Part shown: one piece after another, positions 13,285-21,750 of the stretch | Position numbering within the stretch: the first letter of the stretch is position 1 | Layout of the letters: each line of letters starts with the position of its first letter | Assembly (NCBI GenBank): GCA_900547385.1 | Contig: URGQ01000010.1 | Location: 1 to 34,135 of the forward strand | DNA from: an uncultured Oscillospiraceae bacterium | GTDB taxonomy: Bacteria; Bacillota; Clostridia; Oscillospirales; Ruminococcaceae | Reading direction: 5' to 3' | DNA: 34,135 bases | Notes under the pieces: generated by a model | The model's input: only the letters and a program-made list of their open reading frames with translations | Database searches by the model: none | Told to the model about the DNA's origin: nothing | Position numbers and translations under genes: made by a program

Positions 13285-15963
13285 TTATTGTTTGATTTCT
13301 CTAATCTCGTAGGCTTCAAAGATATCGCCGTTCTTCAGGTCGCTGAACTTCTCCAGCGTGATGCCGCATTCGTAGCCCTGGGCCACTTCCTTCACATCGT
13401 CCTTGAAGCGGCGCAGGGAGGCCATCTTATCATCGGCGATGATGATGCCGTCACGGACCACACGGATATTGGCGGAACGGACCATCTTGCCATCCAGCAC
13501 ATAGCAGCCGGCCACGGCGCCCACGCCGGTGATCTTGTAGACATTGCGGATCTCGGCACGGCCCAGATCGACCTCCTCGGTCTTGGGCTTGAGCATACCC
13601 TTCATAGCGGCCTCGATCTCCTCGATGGCATCGTAGATGATGCGGTAGAGGCGGATCTCGACACCGTCACGCTCGGCATTGGCCTTGGCGGTGGGGTCGG
13701 GACGGACATTGAAGCCGACAATGATGGCGTGGGAGGCATTGGCCAGCATGACATCGCTTTCGCTGACAGCGCCGACGGCGCCGTGGATGACACGGACACG
13801 AACCTCATCATTGGAGAGCTTTTCAAGGGACTGGCGGACGGCTTCCACCGAGCCCTGAACATCGCCCTTGACGATAACGGGCAGCTCCAGCACCTCGCCT
13901 TCGCTGATGTGCTCGAAGAGGTTATCCAGGGTGACCTTCTGGTACCGCTTGAATTCCTCCTCCTTCTGCTCCATGCGGCGTTTTTCCACCAGCTCGCGGG
14001 CCAGCTTCTCATCCTCAACGGCATTGAAGATATCGCCCGCGGCAGGAACCTCTGCCAGACCGGTGATCTCCACCGGGCAGGAGGGACCGGCCTCCTCAAC
14101 CTTTTGGCCCTTATCGTTGGTCATGACACGCACACGGCCTACGGCGGTGCCGGCAATGATGGCTTCGCCGGAATGCAGGGTACCGGTCTGGATGAGGACG
14201 GTGGCCACAGGGCCGCGGCCGGTATCCAGCTTGGCTTCGATAACGGTGCCCTTGGCCATGCGGTTGGGGTTGGCGGTCAGCTCCATGGTATCGGCCACCA
14301 GCAGGATCATCTCCAGGAGGTTATCCAGCCCCATGCCGGTTTTGGCGGAAACAGGAACGCAGATGGTATCGCCGCCCCACTCCTCGGGGACCAGCTCGTA
14401 TTCGGTGAGCTGCTGCTTGATGCGCTCGGGATTGGCTTCGGGTTTATCCATCTTATTGATGGCCACGATGATGGAAACACCGGCCTCCTTGGCGTGGTTG
14501 ATGGCCTCTACCGTCTGGGGCATGATGCCGTCATCGGCGGCGACGACCAGTACGGCGATATCGGTGACCTGGGCGCCGCGGGCTCTCATGGAGGTGAAGG
14601 CGGCGTGGCCGGGGGTATCCAGGAAGGTGATGGGCCGGCCATCCACCTGCACCTGGTAAGCGCCGATGTGCTGGGTGATGCCGCCGGCTTCGCCGGAAAC
14701 GACGCTGGTTTTCCGGATGGCATCGAGGATGGAGGTTTTGCCGTGATCGACATGGCCCATGACCACCACGATGGGGGGGCGGGGCTCCTGGGCTTCTTCC
14801 TTATCCTCTACCTCGAACAGGCGGTCCTCAATGGTGACAACGACCTGCTTGGTGACCTTGGCGCCGATCTCCATGGCGACGAGGGAGGCGGTATCAAAGT
14901 CGATGACATCGCTGATGGAGGCCATAACGCCCAGTCCCATCAGCTTCTTGACGATCTCGCTGGCCTGTACCTTGAGAGTGAGGGCCAGCTCGCCGACGGT
15001 CATTTCCTCGGGCAGGGCCACCTCCAGCCGCTGGCGGCGCTGACGCTCCAGCTCCAGGCGGCGCATCTTTTCCTCCTCGCGCTCCTTGCGGCTGAGGACG
15101 GGCTTGCCGCGGCGGGCGGATTTCTGATTGAGCTTCTGCTTTTTGGCGAAGTTATCCTTCATGTTGCCGGCCGGGGCGATCTGTTCGTACCGCTCATTGT
15201 ACTTATCGAGGTTGACCTCGCTGGTGCGCATATCCACGGTGGTGCGGGTCACGGTATTGGCGGTAAAGGTATTCTCGCCCTTGGGGCCCTTCTGCTTGGG
15301 GGCCTGCTGGCGGATCTCGATGGGCTTGCGGGGGGCGGCGGGCTGCTGGGGCGCCGCAGGCTTGGGGGCCGGGGCGGGAGCAGCGGGCTTCTGGTTCAGA
15401 TTGGGCCGCAGGCCGTTGCCCTGGGGCCGGTTGTTATCGCGGTTGTTCTCAAAGCGGCGGTCGCCCTGCGGACGGTTGTTCTCAAAGCGGCGGTCGCCCT
15501 GCGGACGGTTATTCTCAAACCGGCGGTCGCCCTGCTGGCGGTTATTCCCCTGCTGGGGACGGTTATTCCCCTGCTGGGGACGGTTATTCCCCTGCTGGGG
15601 ACGGTTTTGGCCCTGGCCATTGGCGGCCGGCTGCTGGGGCCGGGGAGCCGGAGCGGCGGGCCGGGGCGCCGGGGCGGGCGCGGGCGCTGCCTTTTCCACG
15701 GGCTTTTCGGCGGGCTTTTCTGCGGGTTTGGGGGCCGCGGCGGGGGCGGGCTTCTTTTCGCCCAGCTTAAAGTACTCGCCGAAGTCCTTGACGGCGTGCT
15801 GCTGGGTGTAGTGCTCCATCACAAAATTGAGCTCCTCGCCGGAGAGCACCGTCTGCGGCTTTTTGGCCTCGCCGCCGAAGCGCTCCTGCAGCAGCGCGGT
15901 CAGGTCCTTGCCGCTTATATTCAGGTCTTTGGCGACCTCGTTCAGTTTAACTTTTTCGATCAT
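13285..15963 (-). CDS. infB: Translation initiation factor IF-2
   Basis: IF-2 is the GTPase that places initiator tRNA on the 30S subunit and promotes subunit joining. The 892-residue protein starts with an IF2_N domain (residues 1-55), followed by a long disordered linker (about 70-240) rich in Pro, Ala, Gln and Arg. A second IF2_N module (about 320-372) precedes the G domain with VMGHVDHGKTSILDAI (401-416), DTPGHAAF, NKMDK and SAKTG. Domains II, III and IV complete the C terminus. The linker has tandem RPQQGNN and RPQGDRRFENN repeats. The start codon overlaps the ylxQ stop (ATGA). It is full length and surely functional. Confidence 0.97.
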   Translation of the reverse strand: MIEKVKLNEVAKDLNISGKDLTALLQERFGGEAKKPQTVLSGEELNFVMEHYTQQHAVKDFGEYFKLGEKKPAPAAAPKPAEKPAEKPVEKAAPAPAPAPRPAAPAPRPQQPAANGQGQNRPQQGNNRPQQGNNRPQQGNNRQQGDRRFENNRPQGDRRFENNRPQGDRRFENNRDNNRPQGNGLRPNLNQKPAAPAPAPKPAAPQQPAAPRKPIEIRQQAPKQKGPKGENTFTANTVTRTTVDMRTSEVNLDKYNERYEQIAPAGNMKDNFAKKQKLNQKSARRGKPVLSRKEREEEKMRRLELERQRRQRLEVALPEEMTVGELALTLKVQASEIVKKLMGLGVMASISDVIDFDTASLVAMEIGAKVTKQVVVTIEDRLFEVEDKEEAQEPRPPIVVVMGHVDHGKTSILDAIRKTSVVSGEAGGITQHIGAYQVQVDGRPITFLDTPGHAAFTSMRARGAQVTDIAVLVVAADDGIMPQTVEAINHAKEAGVSIIVAINKMDKPEANPERIKQQLTEYELVPEEWGGDTICVPVSAKTGMGLDNLLEMILLVADTMELTANPNRMAKGTVIEAKLDTGRGPVATVLIQTGTLHSGEAIIAGTAVGRVRVMTNDKGQKVEEAGPSCPVEITGLAEVPAAGDIFNAVEDEKLARELVEKRRMEQKEEEFKRYQKVTLDNLFEHISEGEVLELPVIVKGDVQGSVEAVRQSLEKLSNDEVRVRVIHGAVGAVSESDVMLANASHAIIVGFNVRPDPTAKANAERDGVEIRLYRIIYDAIEEIEAAMKGMLKPKTEEVDLGRAEIRNVYKITGVGAVAGCYVLDGKMVRSANIRVVRDGIIIADDKMASLRRFKDDVKEVAQGYECGITLEKFSDLKNGDIFEAYEIREIKQ
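15442..15603 (-). repeat. Tandem coding repeats in the infB linker
   Basis: Two kinds of short repeat lie back to back. Three copies of a 7-codon unit (RPQQGNN, residues 121-141) are followed by three copies of an 11-codon unit (R[PQ]QGDRRFENN, residues 142-174). The encoded region is an Arg/Asn/Gln-rich disordered linker. Confidence 0.85.
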
Positions 15964-16289
15964 CTATCCAAGTCCTCCTCATCATCACTCATCATTGCCC
16001 GGATACCACCGGCGAAGTTTTCATCGCAGACCGCCAGAATGCCGGTATTTTTGCCGGTATAATGGCTGAGGGTCTGCATCGTACAGGGAAGAGAAATTAC
16101 CGGGATATCCGGCAGCTTTTGCCGGAGCCGCGCGGCGCTGCGGGGGGAAAGATCCTGCGCCAGCAGGAGAAGATGGGCTTCCCCTTTTTCCGCTTTTTCC
16201 ACGGCGGCATCCATGCCGGTGGTGAGCCGGCCGGCCCGGCGGCACAGGGAGATGAATCCCAGCACCTTTCTTTGGGTCACATCATTCAT
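15960..16289 (-). CDS. L7Ae/L30e-family RNA-binding protein (YlxQ-like)
   Basis: This 109-residue protein belongs to the L7Ae/L30e/Gadd45-like fold (YlxQ or RplGA family), which binds kink-turn-like RNA. Signatures are KVLGFISLCRRAGRLTTGMDA at the start, HLLLLAQDLSPRSAARLRQK in the middle, and the strand LGF-to-ILAVCDENFAGGI near the C terminus. Its start overlaps ylxR by 8 bases and its stop overlaps infB by 4. This ylxR-ylxQ pair between nusA and infB is typical of Bacillota. The exact RNA target is not known for this group. Confidence 0.92.
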   Translation of the reverse strand: MNDVTQRKVLGFISLCRRAGRLTTGMDAAVEKAEKGEAHLLLLAQDLSPRSAARLRQKLPDIPVISLPCTMQTLSHYTGKNTGILAVCDENFAGGIRAMMSDDEEDLDR

Positions 16290-16554
16290 CGGCGGCGTTC
16301 AGCTCCTCTTCCAGTTTTGCCATCACCTCATCGGGTACGGGGCATTGGAAGGCACGCTCCAGCCGTTTGGCCTTCTGTGCCTTGCGGAGGCACTCGACCT
16401 TGCGGCAGAGATAAGCACCGCGGCCGGCCGTCCGCCCGGTGGGGTCTACATGGACCTCGCCCTGCGGGGTATGGACAATGCGTACCAGCTCTTTTTTGGG
16501 GAAATGCTCGCCGCAGCCGGCGCACATTCTTACGGGGATCTTCTTTTGCTGCAC
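16282..16554 (-). CDS. ylxR: YlxR family RNA-binding protein (DUF448), GTG start
   Basis: YlxR (DUF448) is a small nucleic-acid-binding protein next to nusA; in some bacteria it affects transcription or RNase P activity. The 90-residue protein contains the diagnostic PVRMCAGCGEHFPKKELVRIV segment and DPTGRTAGRGAYLCRKVECLRKA. It begins with GTG at 16554, preceded by AGGAGG at a distance of 8 bases; the ATG nine codons further would remove the conserved start. The C-terminal tail is acidic (EEELNAADE). It lies 24 bases after nusA and overlaps the YlxQ-like gene. Confidence 0.92.
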   Translation of the reverse strand: MQQKKIPVRMCAGCGEHFPKKELVRIVHTPQGEVHVDPTGRTAGRGAYLCRKVECLRKAQKAKRLERAFQCPVPDEVMAKLEEELNAADE

Positions 16555-16578
16555 TGTGGGTGCCTCCTTTCTTTATGA

Positions 16579-17682
16579 TTACTCTTCCTTGGCGGGTTCC
16601 TCCTCGCCGTAGAAGCCGCTTTCGGGACGGATATCGATCTTCCAGCCGGTCAGGCGGGCCGCCAAGCGGGCGTTCTGGCCCTTATTGCCGATGGCGAGCG
16701 AGAGCTGGTGATCCGGCACGGTGACGCGGCAGCTGTGGGTATCGGCGTCCAGGATCTCCACGCCCAAAACGGTGGCGGGAGAAAGCGCCGCGGAAATGTA
16801 GGCGGCGGGGTCATCGCTGTAATTGACGACATCGATCTTTTCGCCGCCCAGCTCCTCCACGATGGTATTGACACGGGCGCCCTTGGGGCCGATGCAGGCG
16901 CCGATGGCATCCACATTCTCATCCCGGCTGGAAACGGCCAGCTTGCTGCGGGAGCCCGCCTCGCGGGCGATGGAACGGATCTCGACGGTGCCATCGTAGA
17001 TTTCGGGGACATTCATCTCGAAGAGACGCTTGACCAGGCCGGGGTGGGTGCGGGAGATCATAAGGCGGGGGCCCTTTTCGGTATTCTGCACATCCACCAC
17101 ATATACCTTGATGCGCTGACCCTCGGTAAAGGTTTCATCGGGGATCTGCTCGGTCTTGGGCAGCACGGCTTCGCTGCTGCCGATCTCCAGGGTGACATTG
17201 CCGCGGACGGGATCCACCCGCAGCACCTTGGCGGAAACGATATCGTGCTGGCGGCTCTCATACTCCTTGAGCAGCAGGCCCTTTTCGGCCTCCCGGATAC
17301 CCTGATGGATGGAGGATTTGGCCGCCTGGGCCGCGATGCGTCCGAACTTTTTAGGATCAAGGGCGACTTCCAGCACACTTCCGGCGGTGATGCCGCTCTG
17401 GTACTTGGCAGCATCCTCCACGCTGATCTGGGTGGTTGGGTCCTCGACCTCCTCCACGACATCCTTGCGCAGCGCCACATAGAAGCGGCCGGTCTCGGGA
17501 TCGATCTCCACGACGCTGTTTTCGCTGTTAAAGGGGTCCTTCTTGATGGCCTGGGCGATGGCGGTCTGGATCTTTTCGATCATATAATCCACCGGGATGC
17601 CTTTTTCCTTCTCCAGCATCTTCAGGGCATCAAAGAGGTTAAATTCCTCCTGGGGTTTCTTCTTGGCTCTTGCAGCGCTCAT
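16579..17682 (-). CDS. nusA: Transcription termination/antitermination protein NusA
   Basis: NusA binds RNA polymerase and RNA to control pausing, termination and rRNA antitermination. The 367-residue protein has the N-terminal polymerase-binding domain (about 12-135, NLFDALKMLEKEKGIP to HQGIREAEKG), an S1 domain (about 145-212) and two KH domains (about 213-355, with GACIGPKGARVNTIVEELGGEKID and LAIGNKGQNARLAARLTGWKID). It lacks the extra C-terminal acidic repeats of proteobacterial NusA, as expected for Bacillota. The ATG overlaps the rimP stop (ATGA) and GGAGGAGTAAGCAA precedes it. Confidence 0.97.
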   Translation of the reverse strand: MSAARAKKKPQEEFNLFDALKMLEKEKGIPVDYMIEKIQTAIAQAIKKDPFNSENSVVEIDPETGRFYVALRKDVVEEVEDPTTQISVEDAAKYQSGITAGSVLEVALDPKKFGRIAAQAAKSSIHQGIREAEKGLLLKEYESRQHDIVSAKVLRVDPVRGNVTLEIGSSEAVLPKTEQIPDETFTEGQRIKVYVVDVQNTEKGPRLMISRTHPGLVKRLFEMNVPEIYDGTVEIRSIAREAGSRSKLAVSSRDENVDAIGACIGPKGARVNTIVEELGGEKIDVVNYSDDPAAYISAALSPATVLGVEILDADTHSCRVTVPDHQLSLAIGNKGQNARLAARLTGWKIDIRPESGFYGEEEPAKEE

Positions 17683-18161
17683 TTGCTTACTCCTCCACTA
17701 AAATCATTATACAGACGGATAAACGCGGTTTCGCCGCGTTCCACATTCATTTCGGTTTTTTCATCCAGCAGCAGGGTCAGGGTGCCATCGCGGTAATCGG
17801 TAAGGGTGCCGATGAAATCCCGCACGCCCTCCACCGGGCGGATGAGCCGCACCAGCAGCTGCTGGCCCATCAGGGCCTCAAAGTGCCAATCGCGGGTGAG
17901 GGCGCGCTCGATGCCGGGGGAGGAAACCTCCAGCGTGTAGCTGCCATCGATGGGGTCGGCTTCATCCAGCACATCGCTGATTGCCCGGGAAAAGGCCTCA
18001 CAGCTATTGATATCGATGCCGCCCTCTTTATCGACATAGTACCGCAGGTACCAGCCGCTGCCCTCCTTCTCGTAGACGACATCCCACAGCTGCAGGCCCA
18101 TTTCTTCCAGAATGGGAGCTGCCAGCTCCTCCGCTATGGCGGCGGTATTCTTTTTGGCCAT
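17679..18161 (-). CDS. rimP: Ribosome maturation factor RimP
   Basis: RimP is needed for 30S subunit assembly. The 160-residue protein has the N-terminal domain with APILEEMGLQLWDVVYEKEG, a YVDKEGGIDINSCEAFSRAI segment and the hallmark YTLEVSSPGIERALTRDWHF, then the Sm-like C-terminal domain. The frame opens earlier at 18203, but the ATG at 18161 has TTAGGAGGCAAAGCG directly in front and gives MAKKN, a usual start. It is the first gene of the nusA-infB operon and has its own promoter about 75 bases upstream. Confidence 0.96.
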   Translation of the reverse strand: MAKKNTAAIAEELAAPILEEMGLQLWDVVYEKEGSGWYLRYYVDKEGGIDINSCEAFSRAISDVLDEADPIDGSYTLEVSSPGIERALTRDWHFEALMGQQLLVRLIRPVEGVRDFIGTLTDYRDGTLTLLLDEKTEMNVERGETAFIRLYNDFSGGVSK

Positions 18162-18186
18162 CGCTTTGCCTCCTAACATAAAGGAA

Positions 18187-18206
18187 AGAGCGGGTCGCCC
18201 CACTCT
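18187..18206 (-). promoter_or_regulatory. GNRA-capped hairpin in the rimP leader
   Basis: On the minus strand AGAGTGGG and CCCGCTCT form an 8-bp stem (one U-G pair) closed by GCGA, a GNRA tetraloop. It lies between the promoter and the rimP ribosome site, followed by TTTCC. It may stabilise the transcript or act as a weak attenuator. Confidence 0.5.
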
Positions 18207-18234
18207 TTCTTTCTACTACCATATTCCAAATAAT

Positions 18235-18263
18235 ACTGTATCACAAATTGCAAGGCTTTGCAA
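18235..18263 (-). promoter_or_regulatory. Promoter of the rimP-nusA-infB operon
   Basis: On the minus strand TTGCAA (18258-18263) and TACAGT (18235-18240) are 17 bp apart. It is the only good promoter in the gap between the EFR1 gene and rimP and would transcribe the nine-gene operon down to ribF. Confidence 0.7.
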
Positions 18264-18324
18264 GCACTATTTTGCACAAAAAGGGCGGTTTCATCGCAAA
18301 AAAGCGGCATTTTTCCGCCAAAGC

Positions 18325-19080
18325 TCACCCGGTGTACTCCTCGCAGCGGTAGCGGGGCTTGCCCTGGCTCTTTTTGCCGTACTCAATGGCGTGCTGCGGG
18401 CAGCCGCAGATACAGGCCATGCAGTGGGTACAATGCCCCTCCCAGTGGGGTTTTCCCTCCCGCATCACGATGCAGTTGGTGAAGCACATTTTGGCGCAGC
18501 GGCCACAGCCATTGCAGACCGGGGTGGTGTAAAAGGGGCTGCTTTTAATGCAAAAGCGATAGAAGAAACGGTTGACAATGCCGCTTTTTAGGCGGTCGGC
18601 CAGGGTCAGCTTTCCCCCCGGGAAGGGCTGATCCCCTGCGATGAGGGCGGCGGCTTCCAGAAGGGGCTCCCGCGCGGCATCAATGATCTTCTTCGCCTCT
18701 TCCTCTCCTGGCACCGGGAACATGGCCACATAGTTTTCCGGCATCACCAGCGGCCACACGCCGCGGTATTCCAGGCCCAGCTCCCCGCAGAGCTTGCGCA
18801 GGCGGGGCCCGGCCGCACCGATATCATCCCCGCAGGTGAGGACGAAATAGGCTTTTCTGCTGCCATCAAAGCCGGTGCGGCGCAGCAGATCGGCAAAGAC
18901 ATGGGGGATCTGCCAGCCGTAGGTGGGACAGACAAAGACCCACGGTTTTTCGGAATGGAGGGAAGGCGCCAGGCCGCTTTTGAGGGCGGGGGCGGCATCC
19001 TCGGCGGTATCGTGCAGATGATCTGCCAGCAGCTGCGCGGCCCAGCGGCTGTTGCCGGTGCCGGTGAGGTAATAGATCAT
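18325..19080 (-). CDS. EFR1 family ferrodoxin: flavodoxin-like domain plus two 4Fe-4S clusters
   Basis: The 251-residue protein begins with a flavodoxin-like FMN site (YLTGTGNSRWAAQLLADHL, residues 4-22) and has a segment WVFVCPTYGWQIPHVFADLL near residues 47-66. The C-terminal quarter carries two [4Fe-4S] motifs, CNGCGRCAKMCFTNC and CTHCMACICGCPQHAIEYG (about residues 189-237). This combination defines EFR1 family ferrodoxins, common in anaerobic Bacillota as cytosolic electron carriers, with partners that are mostly unknown. It follows the ankyrin lipoprotein gene by 26 bases. Its ribosome site is weak (AAGAAGG far from the ATG), so it may be translated at a low level. Confidence 0.9.
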   Translation of the reverse strand: MIYYLTGTGNSRWAAQLLADHLHDTAEDAAPALKSGLAPSLHSEKPWVFVCPTYGWQIPHVFADLLRRTGFDGSRKAYFVLTCGDDIGAAGPRLRKLCGELGLEYRGVWPLVMPENYVAMFPVPGEEEAKKIIDAAREPLLEAAALIAGDQPFPGGKLTLADRLKSGIVNRFFYRFCIKSSPFYTTPVCNGCGRCAKMCFTNCIVMREGKPHWEGHCTHCMACICGCPQHAIEYGKKSQGKPRYRCEEYTG

Positions 19081-19106
19081 GCGGAAAAGCCTTCTTTCGG
19101 TTAGAT

Positions 19107-20822
19107 TTATTCGGCCCAGTTCTGCAAAAGGCCATCGTAAACGGCGGTCTGGTGCTTGAATTCCTCGTAAAGGGCGTGGGCCCGGCCCAGGCGGTTTTCA
19201 AACAGGGCCCGATAGTAGCGGCGTGTGACCACATAGGTGCTGAGGGAGATGCGCTTGTAGTAGTAGCCGGCGGTATCCATCATATCGGCGTACTCGTACA
19301 TCAGGTCCCACAGGGCGTTGATGGCCTCGGTCTCGGGCTTTGCCACATTCTGCACTGCCTGCAGCTGACCCACGATCTCATCCAGCAGGCCGCTATCCAT
19401 AATGCCGGCGGCGGCGAAGCTATCGCCCTTTTCCATGGCCTCACAGTAGGCTGCGTAATCCCGCTCGAAGCGGCGGCAGCTTTCCCCCGCCACGGCCTCG
19501 TAGCTCTCCTTGAACGCGCGGTAATCGGCCAGCACCTCATCCAGCACGCCAAAGTACCGGTAGCTGCCCAGCAGCGCCAGCATCTCATCGGAAAGGGTAG
19601 TGGGCGAGGCCTGCAGCTTTTTGAGCAGCAGCGGCGAGGCCGTGACCCCATTTTGCAGCAGTACAGCGGCGGTTTCGGTATCATCATTGGCCACAGCCAG
19701 GTCCAGCAAATTGCCGGTTTGGGCGCTTTCCACCCCGTAGCGCAGGGCCACAGTGGTGCTGTCCCCTTCGGGAAGGGCGGCCTCCTCCGCCGAGAGCGGG
19801 AAATGGGCCAGGTAAAGCGACAGCCGTTCGGCATTCCCCATGGCGGTGCAGTAGTAGGCAATGGAAGGCGCCGTGCAGCCGGTATCGGTGTGCTGCTCCT
19901 CCAGAGTGGAAAGCAGCTGCTGCCAATCCTGGCGCTCCGCTATGGTCAAGGCGGCGGGCTCCGCCCAGTAGAGATTGTGGTTTTCCCCGGTGGCACCGGC
20001 TTTGACCACCAGCTCCACCGTTTCGGCATTGCCGCTTTGCAGCGCGGCCCACAGCAGGCCATCGCCATTGCGGTCGGTCACCGAAACATTGCCCTCATTG
20101 AGCAGCAGACGCAGGGTGTCATTTTCCCCGTGGCGGGCCGCCCACAAAAGCTGCTCCGACTGTACCCGCAGCACCGATTCCTTTTCCAGCCAGCCCTGGC
20201 ACAGCACTGTGACGACCCGGAGGGTCGGCTCCCCCTGCTGCATGGCCCGTAGCCGCAGGCACAGGGCATGGGGCTTGCCATCGGCCAGGAGAGCCTGTAA
20301 TTCGGCATCGGCGGCGACGGCGCTGGCGCTTTCGCCGGTGATGGGATCGGTGAGAAGAACGGCATAGCGGTTCAGGCCCTCATCCTCCCCGGAAAGATAA
20401 TTTTCCGGCAGCTCCCCGCTCTGCTGCGCCCACACGCGCACGATGAAAAGATCCTCACAGGCGGTCCATTCCTCCACCGGCAGCACATTGATGCCGAAGG
20501 AGGCCCGCAGATCCAGAAGGGGCCGGTTCTGCTCATCAACGCAGTAGCACAGGGTCACAGCTTTACCCTCCACCGCGGCGGGCTGCAGCACCCAGTGCTG
20601 CGCGCCGATGGTCAAAGCGGCGGGGTCGCCATCCGAGACGACCGAGCCGGAAAGGCCCAGCTGATCCCACAGGGCGGCGTTATCGGGATCGGCCAGCCAC
20701 TGGGTGCGTTCTTCCTCCGCGGCGGCAAATACCGCGGAGAGTTTGTATTCTTTTTGCGCGCCGCAGGCAGTCAGCAGAACCAGCATGACCGCCAGCAGCA
20801 GCGCCGTCCATCGTTTTAGCAT
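19107..20822 (-). CDS. Lipoprotein with ankyrin-like repeats, function unknown
   Basis: The 571-residue protein begins with a lipoprotein signal peptide (KRWTALLLAVMLVLLTACG, lipobox LTAC, lipidated Cys near residue 20), so it should be anchored outside the membrane. The first 200 residues have a mixed alpha/beta composition without a domain I know. Residues about 228-300 look like ankyrin repeats (ARHGENDTLRLLLNEGNV; DRNGDGLLWAALQSGNAETV), with another possible unit near 365-400 (NLLDLAVANDDTETAAVLLQ). The last 150 residues are helical and rich in Tyr, Glu and Ala. It probably binds a partner protein in the cell envelope. GGGAGTGACTT precedes the ATG. It is cotranscribed with the EFR1 gene. 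Confidence 0.82.
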   Translation of the reverse strand: MLKRWTALLLAVMLVLLTACGAQKEYKLSAVFAAAEEERTQWLADPDNAALWDQLGLSGSVVSDGDPAALTIGAQHWVLQPAAVEGKAVTLCYCVDEQNRPLLDLRASFGINVLPVEEWTACEDLFIVRVWAQQSGELPENYLSGEDEGLNRYAVLLTDPITGESASAVAADAELQALLADGKPHALCLRLRAMQQGEPTLRVVTVLCQGWLEKESVLRVQSEQLLWAARHGENDTLRLLLNEGNVSVTDRNGDGLLWAALQSGNAETVELVVKAGATGENHNLYWAEPAALTIAERQDWQQLLSTLEEQHTDTGCTAPSIAYYCTAMGNAERLSLYLAHFPLSAEEAALPEGDSTTVALRYGVESAQTGNLLDLAVANDDTETAAVLLQNGVTASPLLLKKLQASPTTLSDEMLALLGSYRYFGVLDEVLADYRAFKESYEAVAGESCRRFERDYAAYCEAMEKGDSFAAAGIMDSGLLDEIVGQLQAVQNVAKPETEAINALWDLMYEYADMMDTAGYYYKRISLSTYVVTRRYYRALFENRLGRAHALYEEFKHQTAVYDGLLQNWAE

Positions 20823-20853
20823 AAGTCACTCCCAAAAATGGTTTTGTGCGGAT

Positions 20854-20882
20854 ATTTTACCATACTGCGGCAAAAAAGGCAA
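20854..20882 (-). promoter_or_regulatory. Putative promoter of the lipoprotein-EFR1 unit
   Basis: On the minus strand TTGCCT (20877-20882) and TAAAAT (20854-20859) are 17 bp apart, about 32 bases before the lipoprotein ATG. Confidence 0.65.
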
Positions 20883-20903
20883 ACGCAGGGGATGAACAAA
20901 CTG

Positions 20904-20935
20904 TAAAAAAAGCCCCGGAACGGGCGGTTCCGGGG
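20904..20935 (-). terminator. Intrinsic terminator after the AlkD-like gene
   Basis: A 9-bp stem (CCCCGGAAC 20913-20921, GTTCCGGGG 20927-20935) is followed on the minus strand by GCTTTTTTTAC. It ends the AlkD-like transcript 17 bases after the stop. Confidence 0.9.
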
Positions 20936-20951
20936 TGAGATGAGGGGCTGT

Positions 20952-21629
20952 TCAGCGGCGCAGAGCCTTGAGCTCAGCCTTGTGCTCCGGGGGGATGCGG
21001 AAGCTCTCCACTGCCTTTTGGATGGTTTTTTGCCGTACCCAGGGGGAAAGGCGGTCTTCGGTGAGGTAGGGCAGGATCTCCTCATACCGGAAGGCGAGCG
21101 CCGTGGCGAAATACCACGCCTGCATCATGCGGATGTAGTAGTGATCGCTTTCCACCGCGGCCACCCAGGCCGGGTACTCCGGGGAAAAATCCTCCCGCAG
21201 GTAGTGGGTCATCAGCATCTCGATGGCGAAACGGACGGTGTAGGGGTGGGCATCCCCCAGCCAGCGGGTGACGCAGGGCAGCAGCTTTTCGCGGTTTTTG
21301 GCAAAGCAGACGGGCTTTAACAGGTCGCAGGTGGCCCAGTTATCGATCCGCGGCAGAAAGCGCTCCAGCCACGGCATCAGGGCCTCAAAACTCTTTTCCC
21401 GCATCAGCAGCAGGGCATGGAGATTATTTTCCTCGTAGTAGGTGTGAGGCAGCTCCCGCAGGAAGAGTGCGGCCTGCGGCGTTTTGGCTAGGGCGGCGGC
21501 ATAGCGGCGCAGGGCGGGCATCCGCACCCCGATGACGCGCTCCCACGCCACCCCCGGCATGAGGGCGGCATGGAAGGCACGGTATTTTTCATCCCGCAGG
21601 GCAAACAGGGCTTCGGTGATCTCTCGCAT
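20952..21629 (-). CDS. DNA alkylation repair protein (AlkD-like HEAT-repeat glycosylase)
   Basis: The 225-residue all-helical protein matches the AlkD/AlkC family of DNA glycosylases that remove cationic alkylated bases such as 3-methyladenine and 7-methylguanine. Visible signatures are an N-terminal FHAALMPGVAWERVIGVRMPALRRYA, YEENNLHALLL, IDNWATCDLLKP (with the conserved WATCD region around residues 116-125), and YIRMMQAWYFATALA. Length and HEAT-like helical pattern agree with the family. GGAGGCCGCCC precedes the ATG. It has its own promoter and terminator, so it is monocistronic. Substrate range is inferred from the family. Confidence 0.9.
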   Translation of the reverse strand: MREITEALFALRDEKYRAFHAALMPGVAWERVIGVRMPALRRYAAALAKTPQAALFLRELPHTYYEENNLHALLLMREKSFEALMPWLERFLPRIDNWATCDLLKPVCFAKNREKLLPCVTRWLGDAHPYTVRFAIEMLMTHYLREDFSPEYPAWVAAVESDHYYIRMMQAWYFATALAFRYEEILPYLTEDRLSPWVRQKTIQKAVESFRIPPEHKAELKALRR

Positions 21630-21662
21630 GGGCGGCCTCCTTTTGGGGTTTTGGATGATAGG

Positions 21663-21691
21663 ATTCTACCGCAAATAGGGTAAAAGCGCAA
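21663..21691 (-). promoter_or_regulatory. Putative promoter of the AlkD-like gene
   Basis: On the minus strand TTGCGC (21686-21691) and TAGAAT (21663-21668) are spaced 17 bp, about 34 bases before the ATG. The spacing is ideal and the boxes fair. Confidence 0.6.
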
Positions 21692-21696
21692 GAAGG

Positions 21697-21729
21697 GGCG
21701 GCCTGACCCACAAGGGAGGGCAGACCGCC
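21697..21729 (-). terminator. Possible terminator after the metal ATPase gene
   Basis: GGCGG and CTG (21697-21705) pair with CAG and CCGCC (21721-21729), with one mismatch and a 15-base loop. On the minus strand it is followed by a pyrimidine-rich CCTTCTTGCGCTTTT, not a clean U run. It lies 22 bases after the ATPase stop. Confidence 0.45.
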
Positions 21730-21750
21730 GGAAGAAAAACATGGATAATA

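Noticed and set aside
12889..16062. A long plus-strand open frame opposite rbfA and infB
   Set aside because: It is antisense to certain genes, shows no domains, and arises from the same GC-rich codon bias.
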